Position numbers and translations under genes: made by a program. From Adhaeribacter swui (GTDB lineage Bacteria; Bacteroidota; Bacteroidia; Cytophagales; Hymenobacteraceae), in the NCBI RefSeq assembly GCF_014217805.1, contig NZ_CP055156.1, positions 1,550,001-1,614,000 on the forward strand: a DNA stretch of 64,000 nt, given 5' to 3'. A model generated the notes under the pieces. It was not told where the DNA came from. It worked only from the letters and a program-made list of their open reading frames with translations, and ran no database searches. The number at the start of each line of letters is the position of its first letter. The first letter of the stretch is position 1. Below are positions 18,983-26,355 of the stretch, piece by piece.

Positions 18983-19567
18983 TTAGGAAATACTGCTTAC
19001 CTTTTGCCGGATGCGGCTTAAACTTTCGGGCTGAATGCCCAGGTAAGAAGCTAAATGTTTCACCGAAATGGTACTGACTAATTTCGGATTTTTGCGGAGT
19101 AAGTTCCGGTACTGCTCTTCGGCCGATAGCGAAAGCAAATCTATTTCGCGGTTGGTTTTGTGCACGTACAGGGTTTCGGTAAATAAACGGCCCAGCCGTT
19201 CGGCCGTGTGGTGCTGCTCGTACGACTGGTACAAATGCGACCGGTGAATGCGCGAAGCTTCCACGTTTTCCAGGCCCTGCACATACACCCGCGACGGCAA
19301 CTGCGTCAGGAACGACGAAAAAGCGCTGACAAACTCGGGGGCAAAATGAAAGTTAAGCGTAAATTCTTGTTGTTCGGTTTGGTGGTACACCCGCACCGCG
19401 CCCGCATGCAGAAAGTATAAGTATTGTTCTACTTGCCCGGCCTGGCACAAAAACGCATTTTTTTTAAATTTTACTTCTTCCAGGTGCTGTTCAAACGGAG
19501 CCCACTGCTTCGGACTTAGCGCTACCAACTGCTCAAATACTTGCCGGATTTGTTCGCTACGGTTCAT
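18983..19567 (-). CDS. Crp/Fnr-family transcriptional regulator
   Basis: 194 residues from the ATG at 19567 (MNRSEQIRQVFEQL). An upstream TTG at 19606 is less likely. The N-terminal cyclic-nucleotide-binding-type beta-roll includes KKNAFLCQAGQVEQYLYFLHAGAVRVYH. The C-terminal winged helix has ISVKHLASYLGIQPESLSRI. No cysteine cluster for an iron-sulfur centre is present, so it is not FNR-like in sensing. The same type is widespread in Bacteroidota, often beside the gene it regulates. Here that would be the DoxX-like gene downstream. Confidence 0.88.
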   Translation of the reverse strand: MNRSEQIRQVFEQLVALSPKQWAPFEQHLEEVKFKKNAFLCQAGQVEQYLYFLHAGAVRVYHQTEQQEFTLNFHFAPEFVSAFSSFLTQLPSRVYVQGLENVEASRIHRSHLYQSYEQHHTAERLGRLFTETLYVHKTNREIDLLSLSAEEQYRNLLRKNPKLVSTISVKHLASYLGIQPESLSRIRQKVSSIS

Positions 19568-19782
19568 TTGGGGTACTACATTTTTACGGTTTGTTAAACT
19601 TACCAAAACCTAGTAATTTAAAAAATACGCCGCAAAACACAGCTTTAGGTAAAAGGCCATCGGCTTAAACTTTGATAAAACCCAAATTTTTAAATTTTTC
19701 GTAAATTATAACAGTGTATTTCGGTGATAAAACAAATACCTGAATAACAGATTTACCCGGTTCTGGTACAAGTATTTACCGG

Positions 19783-19814
19783 TTTGCTTCCGGCTTTTAT
19801 TTCGTGTAAATTTG
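19783..19814 (+). promoter_or_regulatory. Bacteroidota-type promoter of the Panacea gene, almost leaderless
   Basis: TTTG (19783-19786), 20 bp, then TAAATTTG (19807-19814) match the Bacteroidota -33/-7 consensus TTTG and TAnnTTTG at full score and correct spacing. Transcription would begin about 5-8 bases before the ATG at 19827, giving an almost leaderless mRNA. A second ATG lies at 19833. Confidence 0.7.
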
Positions 19815-19826
19815 TAGTAGAACAAG

Positions 19827-20285
19827 ATGGATATGCGTAATTACGATAGCGTAACGGTGGCCAATTATTTGCTGGCTTTGGCTTATAAAAAAGGCATTGT
19901 ACTGAATGTAACCAAGGTACAAAAGCTCTTATTTATAGCGTACGGCTACTTTCTGGCCCGGTACAACCAACCATTATTTAACGAACCGCCCAAAGCCTGG
20001 CCTTACGGGCCGGTGTTCCCGAAAACCCGCAAACAAGTAAATTACAGCAAAATAATCGACGTAGATGATCCTTCGTTAAAAGAAATTGCCGCCGACCAAG
20101 AAGTTACCGAAGCCCTGAACCGCATTATAGATAAATATTCTAAATTTAGCGCCACGCAATTATCGGAGTGGTCGCACATGCCCGGTAGCCCCTGGGATAA
20201 AGCCACCAAAGAAGCTACTTTTACCTGGAATTATCCTATTCCGGACGAGTACATTCAAGAGTATTTTTCTAATATCGAAATTTAA
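19827..20285 (+). CDS. Panacea-domain (DUF4065) protein, candidate antitoxin PanA
   Basis: 152 residues. The N-terminal two thirds show the Panacea/SocA/GepA pattern: VANYLLALAYKKGI, LNVTKVQKLLFIAYGYFLA, and the PKAWPYGPVFPKTRK turn, then the C-terminal helix with FSATQLSEWSHMPGSPW. This domain is established as an antitoxin module that neutralises many unrelated toxins (PanAT systems), and also occurs as phage-associated GepA and proteolytic adaptor SocA. It lies 17 bp before a small membrane-protein gene and shares its strand and probably its near-leaderless promoter. Family assignment is firm; antitoxin function is inferred from the context. Confidence 0.85.
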   Translation: MDMRNYDSVTVANYLLALAYKKGIVLNVTKVQKLLFIAYGYFLARYNQPLFNEPPKAWPYGPVFPKTRKQVNYSKIIDVDDPSLKEIAADQEVTEALNRIIDKYSKFSATQLSEWSHMPGSPWDKATKEATFTWNYPIPDEYIQEYFSNIEI

Positions 20286-20302
20286 AAGAGCTACACCTTA
20301 AC

Positions 20303-20641
20303 TTGCGAAATCTAGAAGATATTATCCAGTCGCGCCGAACCCTTTTGGCGAAAGCCGAAACAGATCCGGATATTGATGCCGATGATTTAACTGCCCAACG
20401 CCGGCGTTTCGAAAACCAGCGTTACAGAGAAGACACCTCGCACCGCAAGTGGCTGGGCATTTGGACTGCCGTAGTAGTAACCTGTTGGCTGGTAGCCGTA
20501 CTGCTGATTTTAGTTTTTAACGAACGGTACATCCGCCTCGGTGATACGGTGCTTACTTCATTGCTGGCTACTACTACTTTAAACGTGTTGGGTTTATCGT
20601 ATATCGTATTACGCGGTCATTTTCAGTGGCCCACCAAGTAA
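20303..20641 (+). CDS. Small two-helix membrane protein, candidate PanT-type toxin
   Basis: 112 residues from a TTG start. A charged, helical N-terminus (about 1-49, rich in Arg, Asp and Glu) precedes two hydrophobic segments, about 50-72 (WLGIWTAVVVTCWLVAVLLI) and 81-103 (TVLTSLLATTTLNVLGLSYI), with a short C-terminal tail. I recognise no family. It follows the Panacea gene by 17 bp with no promoter between. Membrane-acting small proteins are one known class of toxin paired with Panacea antitoxins, so a toxin role is plausible. It could equally be an unrelated membrane protein of unknown function. Confidence 0.6.
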   Translation: MRNLEDIIQSRRTLLAKAETDPDIDADDLTAQRRRFENQRYREDTSHRKWLGIWTAVVVTCWLVAVLLILVFNERYIRLGDTVLTSLLATTTLNVLGLSYIVLRGHFQWPTK

Positions 20642-20686
20642 TTTTTTAAATTTTTCTCTTTTAGCAAACCTTTCCTTAACAAAGGC

Positions 20687-21021
20687 TTACTTTACCTGCA
20701 ATCTTTCGGCAGCAATCAGGTGCGGTTTATCCGTGAATGCCGCTTTTAAAATATACCCTTCTTTTGTTTCTGCGGTACGGCGCAGTTTTATTTTATAAAA
20801 AAGTAATCTGTAGTATCTAAAACTTATAACGTTTCCTGGGGTTGCACCAAGGCAATGCCCAAGCCTTTTACCGAGGGCTGGTCGTATACTTTTTCCTGAA
20901 TAGTAGATACAACTACCAACGCCTGCGTTTTAGCCGCCCGGGTTTCATCCTTAGAGCCCGGGGCAGATTGGCATTGGCTTAGGAGCAAGAGCAAAAATAG
21001 CAGGGTAAAAATATTTTTCAT
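20687..21021 (-). pseudogene. Broken bacterial SH3-domain lipoprotein gene
   Basis: The minus strand opens with a lipoprotein signal (MKNIFTLLFLLLLLSQC, lipobox LSQC) and reads into an SH3-like start (EKVYDQPSVKGLGIALVQPQE), then meets TAA at 20824-20826 after 65 codons. The next codons in the same frame still read VLDTTDYFF, and after a one-base shift in the A6 run at 20797-20802 the frame continues YKIKLRRTAETKEGYILKAA to a stop at 20687-20689. Joined, the pieces form the expected SH3 fold (VYDQPS, VLD, YKIKL, EGYI). Either the gene is inactivated by a stop and a frameshift, or only the 65-residue fragment is made. Confidence 0.6.
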
Positions 21022-21230
21022 GTATTTTTAAATTTAGCTATTTATTTTCCGGAGAGTTATTTACTTTTAAGCAGTTACTACTGGTAACTACGCTGCCCCA
21101 CTTACCCCACAAAACAAACAAAAGATTATTTACTAAAATCGGCTGCTATTCATAAACGATTAGCATCGAAAATAATTTTTTATCGCAACCTGTATTTTAT
21201 ACTCTTACAATTTAAACAATTTCTTAAGCT

Positions 21231-22685
21231 ATGTTCGCTAAATTACTACCCCGGCAGAGGCTATGGTTAGCTTATTCTGCTCTTGGTTTGGGGCTTACCT
21301 TTTCGTTGGGCGCTTGTAGTCCTAAATCCGTAAGCACGGCCACTACCCCAACTCTGCCTGCTGCTGAATCTGCCGCCAACAGCCCCCAAATTGCAACGTA
21401 CCAGGTGCCGGTAGAATATTATACCCTCGATAATGGCTTACGCGTTATTTTGTCGCCAGATAAAACCACGCCTATTGTTACCACTGCGGCTTACTATAAC
21501 ATTGGTTTTCGGAACGAACCTAAGAACCGCACCGGTTTTGCCCACTTGTTTGAACACATGATGTTTCAGGGGTCGCAGAACCTGGGTAAAATGGAGTTTA
21601 TTCAGTTAATTCAGAAAAATGGCGGGGTGCTCAACGGCTCCACCCGCTTCGATTTTACCAATTACTTCGAGATTGTACCGGCCAATAAACTGGAAACTAT
21701 TCTGTGGGCTGAAGCTGACCGCATGCGGGGCTTAAACATCACCCAGGAAAATTTAAAGAATCAGCAGGAAGTTGTAAAAAACGAAGTAAAAGTAAACGTG
21801 CTTAACCAACCGTACGGCGGTTTTCCTTGGCTGGACATGCCCCAATACGCAAACAAAAACTGGTTTAATGCACACAACTTTTACGGCGATTTAAAAGATC
21901 TGGATGCGGCTAATCTGGACGATGTAAAAAGCTTTTTTAAAACTTTTTACTCGCCCAACAACGCGGCCCTGGTAGTTACCGGCGATTTTGATACAGAACA
22001 AGCCAAAGCCTGGATTAAGCAATACTTCGGCAATATTCCATCGGCGGAGTTACCACCCAAAGTAGATTTAACCGAACCCCGCCAGGAAAAAGAACAGCGT
22101 TTCGCTAAAGATGATAAACTGGCCACCAAACCCGCCCTGGCTTTTGCCTACCACATGCCCGACCGCAACACCCCCGAGTACTACGCCATGGGCCTACTCG
22201 ACCAGATTTTGCTGCAGGGAAACGACAGCCGCTTGTACCAGGCTTTGGTGCAGGAACGCGGCTACGCCGGCGAAGTAAGCGGCGGCATTAACTCCGGTTT
22301 AGGCAATATGTTTAACTACAACGGTCCCATGCTCTGGGATGGCAGCCTGGTGCACGACAATACCGTTACCGCCGATTCTATTATTGCGGTACTCGACCGG
22401 GAAATTAAAAAATTAGAAACTAACGGCATCGATCAGGCTCTCCTGGACTTAGCCATTGTAAAAATGCGCTCCAGCTTCTACGACCAGATAAACCAACTGT
22501 ACGGTTTCGGGAAAGCCGATATGCTGGCCAGTTTTGCTTTGTTCGATAACAACCCGGCCCGCATTAATACCCTGGAAGCGGAATTCCGGAAAGTAACCCC
22601 GGAACTAATGCAGAAAACTTTGCGCGAGTACCTGCGGCCCACCAACCGCACCATTTTAACGATTAATCCTTTAGCTAAAAGTTAA
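21231..22685 (+). CDS. M16-family zinc peptidase, catalytically competent subunit
   Basis: 484 residues with a lipoprotein-like signal ending LGAC. The inverted zinc motif HLFEH is at residues 105-109 and the third ligand Glu185 lies 76 residues on (VVKNEVK), the spacing of active M16 enzymes. The fold is the two-domain half typical of heterodimeric processing-peptidase-like proteins. It degrades peptides in the envelope. The stop is 12 bp before the ATG of the partner gene, so the two are co-transcribed and very likely co-assemble. Confidence 0.93.
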   Translation: MFAKLLPRQRLWLAYSALGLGLTFSLGACSPKSVSTATTPTLPAAESAANSPQIATYQVPVEYYTLDNGLRVILSPDKTTPIVTTAAYYNIGFRNEPKNRTGFAHLFEHMMFQGSQNLGKMEFIQLIQKNGGVLNGSTRFDFTNYFEIVPANKLETILWAEADRMRGLNITQENLKNQQEVVKNEVKVNVLNQPYGGFPWLDMPQYANKNWFNAHNFYGDLKDLDAANLDDVKSFFKTFYSPNNAALVVTGDFDTEQAKAWIKQYFGNIPSAELPPKVDLTEPRQEKEQRFAKDDKLATKPALAFAYHMPDRNTPEYYAMGLLDQILLQGNDSRLYQALVQERGYAGEVSGGINSGLGNMFNYNGPMLWDGSLVHDNTVTADSIIAVLDREIKKLETNGIDQALLDLAIVKMRSSFYDQINQLYGFGKADMLASFALFDNNPARINTLEAEFRKVTPELMQKTLREYLRPTNRTILTINPLAKS

Positions 22686-22697
22686 AAATCTTTGATC

Positions 22698-24095
22698 ATG
22701 AAACTACTTTATATATACGCATTAGGGGCGGCTTTATCTTTAAGCAGTACCGCCGCTCTGGCGCAGAAACAAACCCCACCAGCCGGCAGCGAACCGCGTA
22801 ATTTTACTTTACCCGCCAAGCAGGAATTTACTTTACCCAACGGCTTACAAGCTACCCTGGTACCTTACGGCGCATTGCCCAAAGTTACCGTGAGTATTAT
22901 TGTGCAGGTAGGCAACGCGCACGAAAAAGAAAATGAAAATGGGCTAGCCGACCTTACCGGCCAACTCATGCGCGAAGGAACCGCTAGTTTAAACGCCAAA
23001 CAAATTGCCGAAAAAGCGGCCCGTATGGGCGGTTCGGTAAACGTGAGCGTTGGGTCTAACCAAACCAGCATTTCGGGCTCGGTGCTCTCGGAATACGGTC
23101 CGGAACTGGTAAAACTGCTCGCTGATCTGGTGCAGCACCCGGCTTTTCCGGATTCGGAGATGGAACGGATTAAAAACGACTTTAAACGCAACATGAACCT
23201 GGCCCGCTCGCAGCCCGGCACCCAAGCCGATACCAAGTTCCGGATGGCTTTGTACAAAGGCCACCCGTACGGCCGCGATTTACCCACCGATGCTCAGATA
23301 AACGCTTTTACCGCGGAACAAGTCCGGGATTTTTACCAGCGGCAGTTTGGCGCCCAACGCACCGGCGTGTACGTGGCCGGTAAGTTCGAGGCCAACGCCA
23401 TGCGCCAGGCCATTACGTCAGCACTCAGCGAATGGCAGCAAGGCCCGCCACCCCGCATCGAAATTGCTCAACCCGTAACTAAGCCTGATTTGTTGTTACT
23501 TGACCGGCCAGGAGCGCCCCAATCTACTTTAATTATTGGCTTGCCCGTAATAGATGCCTCTCATCCGGATTTTACCAAGCTGCGCGTTATGAACTCCTTG
23601 CTAGGCGGCTCGTTCGGGTCGCGGATCACCAGTAACATTCGCGAAAACAAAGGCTATACCTACTCTCCCCACAGCACAATAGCACCCCGCTACCGCGTAT
23701 CTGATTGGAGCGAAGTAGCCGACGTAACCACCGAGCACACCGGTAATTCCTTAAAAGAAATTGTAAACGAAATAGAACGCTTGCAGAAAGAAGCGCCCAG
23801 CCCCGAAGAATTAAAAGGTATTCAGAACTACGAAGCCGGTTTGTTTGTGCTGCGTAACTCCACACCCGAAGGCATTATCAACCAACTTAACTTTTTAGAT
23901 TTACACGGCCTCCCCGATACCTATTTAACCAACCAGGTACAAGCCATTCATGGGGTAACGCCCCAGGAAGTAAAAGACCTGGCAAAAAAATACATCCGCC
24001 CCGAAGATATGACCATTGTGGTAGTAGGAGATAAAAAAGTTATTACCCCGCAAATCAAGAAGTTTCAGGCCGAAACCAAGAAGAAAGCGCTGTGA
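22698..24095 (+). CDS. M16-family peptidase homologue, non-catalytic subunit
   Basis: 465 residues from the ATG at 22698 (a TTG six bases upstream is less likely), with a signal peptide ending AALAQ. The position of the zinc motif reads ENGLADLTGQLMREGT, with no HxxEH, so it cannot bind the metal. The substrate-binding Arg/Tyr pair of the C-terminal domain is kept in SNIRENKGYTYSPHS. This division of labour, one subunit with zinc and one with the R/Y pair, is the known layout of heterodimeric M16B peptidases. A hairpin terminator follows at 24182. Confidence 0.92.
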   Translation: MKLLYIYALGAALSLSSTAALAQKQTPPAGSEPRNFTLPAKQEFTLPNGLQATLVPYGALPKVTVSIIVQVGNAHEKENENGLADLTGQLMREGTASLNAKQIAEKAARMGGSVNVSVGSNQTSISGSVLSEYGPELVKLLADLVQHPAFPDSEMERIKNDFKRNMNLARSQPGTQADTKFRMALYKGHPYGRDLPTDAQINAFTAEQVRDFYQRQFGAQRTGVYVAGKFEANAMRQAITSALSEWQQGPPPRIEIAQPVTKPDLLLLDRPGAPQSTLIIGLPVIDASHPDFTKLRVMNSLLGGSFGSRITSNIRENKGYTYSPHSTIAPRYRVSDWSEVADVTTEHTGNSLKEIVNEIERLQKEAPSPEELKGIQNYEAGLFVLRNSTPEGIINQLNFLDLHGLPDTYLTNQVQAIHGVTPQEVKDLAKKYIRPEDMTIVVVGDKKVITPQIKKFQAETKKKAL

Positions 24096-24181
24096 GGAAC
24101 AGGTAATATTACGGGTTATGTAAGCAGCTTTAAACCTTATTTTTTAAATTTTTGGCAAAACGAGAAGATTTTATTTACCCG

Positions 24182-24218
24182 GAAAGGCTGGTTTGTATAC
24201 CGGCCTTTCTTTATTTTG
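24182..24218 (+). terminator. Intrinsic terminator after the M16 gene pair
   Basis: GAAAGGCTGGT (24182-24192) pairs with ACCGGCCTTTC (24199-24209), with one G-U pair and a 6-nt loop, followed by TTTATTTTG. Placement 86 bp after the second M16 stop fits. Confidence 0.7.
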
Positions 24219-24258
24219 CCGTATAGCAGTTGTAGTATTTAACAGAGCTGCTTAAATT

Positions 24259-24510
24259 ATGGAGAACAAGCATTTATTTTTAATAACTACGGCGAATAAC
24301 GAAACCGTAGATTTAACCAAAGCCAAAGAAATGCGCAGCAATAATTTATTTCCGTTTGGCCGGCACAACTACGCCATTTACCGCACCCCCGACAATGTGT
24401 ATGTAAAAGGCACCAATTCCGGCAACGAAACCCATATGTTGGACACCTACGAGATAATAGAAGAAGCTACTGCTTTGGGTTATGCGCACCCTTACTTCCG
24501 GGAAGAGTAA
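24259..24510 (+). CDS. Small hypothetical protein (83 aa)
   Basis: Begins MENKHLFLITTANNETVDLT from an ATG and ends GYAHPYFREE. The composition is normal for a soluble protein, with no signal peptide, membrane segment or cysteine. Coding character is supported by neighbour-like codon use and clean ends. I do not recognise a family. It lies alone between two terminators, with a convergent small gene downstream. Confidence 0.65.
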   Translation: MENKHLFLITTANNETVDLTKAKEMRSNNLFPFGRHNYAIYRTPDNVYVKGTNSGNETHMLDTYEIIEEATALGYAHPYFREE

Positions 24511-24630
24511 AGAAAAACGCCCAACTGTAAGCTTATCATTCATCAACGGTAGTACCAATACTTATCGGTAATTTAATTGTTACTACTATAGCCTGTCGTC
24601 TGTGGACAGTGGAGTAAAAAGGCATAAAAA

Positions 24631-24659
24631 AAGGTAAACTGCCAATGCCGTTTACCCTT
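24631..24659 (-). terminator. Hairpin between two convergent small genes
   Basis: AAGGTAAAC (24631-24639) pairs with GTTTACCCTT (24650-24659) with one bulged base. On the minus strand the stem is followed by a T-rich run (complement of GGCATAAAAAA). It lies 26 bp past the end of the 68-aa minus-strand gene. Confidence 0.6.
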
Positions 24660-24685
24660 TTACAAATTGGTAGTGCTACTAAAAT

Positions 24686-24892
24686 CTAAATCCATCGGGT
24701 TTGGGTGGTGTTTACGGAGGGGGTTGGTTTAACTAATTGTTTCTCAGATTCAAAATACCCCTGGTATTCTTCATCGGTTAATTCGTCTTGTAAGGCCATG
24801 TGAAAACGGGATAACTCGGGATAAGTGTTGTAGCGTTCCTGGCGTTCCGCCGGATTGTCTACGTCGTAATCATAGAAGCTTTTCATAAACAT
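24686..24892 (-). CDS. Small hypothetical acidic protein (68 aa)
   Basis: Starts MFMKSFYDYDVDNPAERQER; an internal ATG two codons later is equally good. It is acidic and polar (ELTDEEYQGYFESEKQL), with no membrane or signal segment and no recognised family. A terminator-like hairpin follows it. Support is only the open frame, protein-like composition and context, so it may not be expressed. Confidence 0.5.
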   Translation of the reverse strand: MFMKSFYDYDVDNPAERQERYNTYPELSRFHMALQDELTDEEYQGYFESEKQLVKPTPSVNTTQTRWI

Positions 24893-25049
24893 AATTAAGG
24901 TTAAAATTTAGAGGGAAAACTTCTTTACTCCATCACAACAGAAAGGTTGTGTATTTTTCGATGTATTTCTAATTTTTTAAAAAAATGAATTTACAGCTAA
25001 GTACCTATTAAATAAATAGTTTGCTTGCATACTATTTAAGAATAACACA

Positions 25050-25115
25050 TTTTATTTTTGCATTATTTTTGCATTATTTTTGCATTATTTTTGCATTATT
25101 TTTGTATTATTTTTA
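25050..25115 (+). repeat. 11-bp tandem array, each unit containing TATTTTTG
   Basis: Four perfect units CATTATTTTTG (25061-25071, 25072-25082, 25083-25093, 25094-25104) are flanked by a degenerate unit on each side (TTTATTTTTG before; TATTATTTTTA after). Each unit holds TATTTTTG, an exact match to the Bacteroidota -7 element TAnnTTTG, at 25053, 25064, 25075, 25086 and 25097, spaced about one helical turn. No gene follows on this strand before the terminator. Confidence 0.85.
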
Positions 25116-25250
25116 TCACCAATAGCAACAATCTACGACTTACCACTGGCATTATGAGCAGCTTATTTACTTGTGGGTTTTAATAAAATTTCTGTTACCA
25201 ATTAGTGTGTGGCAAACTGTTAGCATTAGAAATTAAAATAACCTGAATAA

Positions 25251-25280
25251 AAAAGGCTCTTACTTCAGTAAGAGCCCTTT
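25251..25280. terminator. Intrinsic terminator of the sugar isomerase gene
   Basis: GGCTCTTAC (25255-25263), loop TTCA, GTAAGAGCC (25268-25276): a perfect 9-bp stem flanked by an A-run on the left and CTTTT on the right, so it can work both ways. On the minus strand the stem is followed by TTTTTTATT, 27 bp past the isomerase stop. Confidence 0.85.
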
Positions 25281-25302
25281 TGACTATAAATCTATTACAG
25301 AC

Positions 25303-26232
25303 TTATTTTATTTTGTTAACCGCTTCTCTAAAATACTGCGCGCTGGCAGTTACGTCCGGAACGTTGTTTTCCCAGTTATATTCGTATTCCGCGGAGAACA
25401 AGCCTTTAAAGTTCTGGCGTTTTAATTCGGCTAATACGCCATCTACGTTCGATACACCGGTACCCCAATGCACGTCGTGGGCGTCTTTGCTTTTTTCGTT
25501 TAAGTCTTTAAAGTGCAGTTGCACTACGTGGCCTTCCAGTTTTTTCAAGCATTCTACTGGGTCTAAGCCCGAACGCACCCAATGCCCAATATCAGCGCAA
25601 GAGCCAAGGCGTTTGCTCTGGCCTTTCATGGCCGCAATAACCACGTTGGGGTCCCAGTAGCGGGAAGGTTTTGGGTGATTATGTAAAGCGGCGTTAATGC
25701 CGAATTCGTCGCATAATTTAGAAACTACCGGAATAAACTCCGGCTCGGGTTCCATGGTAATATTTTCCAGGCCCATGTCTTTGGCGAACTGAAACAGTTC
25801 CCGCCAGCCAGCTTCGTCTTTAGCGCCAGTAACGCCAAACGATACCATTTTTACGCCTTTGTCCTGCAACATTTTTAAAATTTGCTGCCGTTTTTCAGCG
25901 GGCATTTTGGGCTCCATTTTACCTTCAATGCCGCCGCCAATGGTTTGGCCCGGAAATGCTTCGACGTAGCTTAAACCGCAGCTTTTAATTTTATCAACGG
26001 CTTCGGCAAAGGTAAAGCGGTTAAAGGTATAGGCCTGAGCGCCTAATTTCCAGCCCAAGGCTTCTTCCGGATTCTGACCCTGAGTAGCGCCCGTAGAATC
26101 TGCAGTACCCAAAGCAATAGTGGTTGAGTCGGCGGTAGTAGTAGAAGTTGCGGTGGAATCGCTGTTGTTTTTGGTGTTACACGATACCGTTAAACAACAA
26201 ACGGCCAACGTAGTTAAGAGAAAGTTTTTCAT
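25303..26232 (-). CDS. Sugar phosphate isomerase/epimerase-family lipoprotein (xylose-isomerase-like TIM barrel)
   Basis: 309 residues. The N-terminus looks like a lipoprotein signal (LAVCCLTVSC, Cys18) followed by a Ser/Thr-rich linker, then an AP-endonuclease-2-type TIM barrel from WKLGAQAYTFN to the C-terminus. Metal-ligand-type motifs are in TMEPEPEF, ALHNHPKPS, GSCADIGHW and QLHFKDLNE. Relatives isomerise or epimerise sugars or inositols. An exported version fits periplasmic sugar processing together with the Tat-exported oxidoreductase at 29407, although they are not in one operon. Substrate unknown. Confidence 0.88.
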   Translation of the reverse strand: MKNFLLTTLAVCCLTVSCNTKNNSDSTATSTTTADSTTIALGTADSTGATQGQNPEEALGWKLGAQAYTFNRFTFAEAVDKIKSCGLSYVEAFPGQTIGGGIEGKMEPKMPAEKRQQILKMLQDKGVKMVSFGVTGAKDEAGWRELFQFAKDMGLENITMEPEPEFIPVVSKLCDEFGINAALHNHPKPSRYWDPNVVIAAMKGQSKRLGSCADIGHWVRSGLDPVECLKKLEGHVVQLHFKDLNEKSKDAHDVHWGTGVSNVDGVLAELKRQNFKGLFSAEYEYNWENNVPDVTASAQYFREAVNKIK

Positions 26233-26355
26233 GTAGTTTGTTTTTTTGCGGGGGTAATATACAAGAACTCCGGGCAGAAATAAAATTACCCGCCCAGTTT
26301 CTATCTCCCCGAAAGCTTTGTGAAGAACTTATCTTAACAGCAAAATTTTAAAATT

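Larger units (their letters stand above)
24893..25302. other. 410-bp intergenic stretch with tandem array
   Basis: No gene seen. The notable content is the 11-bp tandem array at 25050-25115 and the terminator at 25251-25280, both listed separately. Downstream of the array on the plus strand only a nine-codon frame starting at 25154 is visible. Confidence 0.6.

Noticed and set aside
18983-19606. Longer Crp-family start at TTG 19606
   Set aside because: The ATG at 19567 gives the normal family N-terminus; the extension is not conserved-looking.
25050-25115. Tandem array considered as a CRISPR array
   Set aside because: Units are 11 bp and contiguous, with no spacers and no cas genes nearby.
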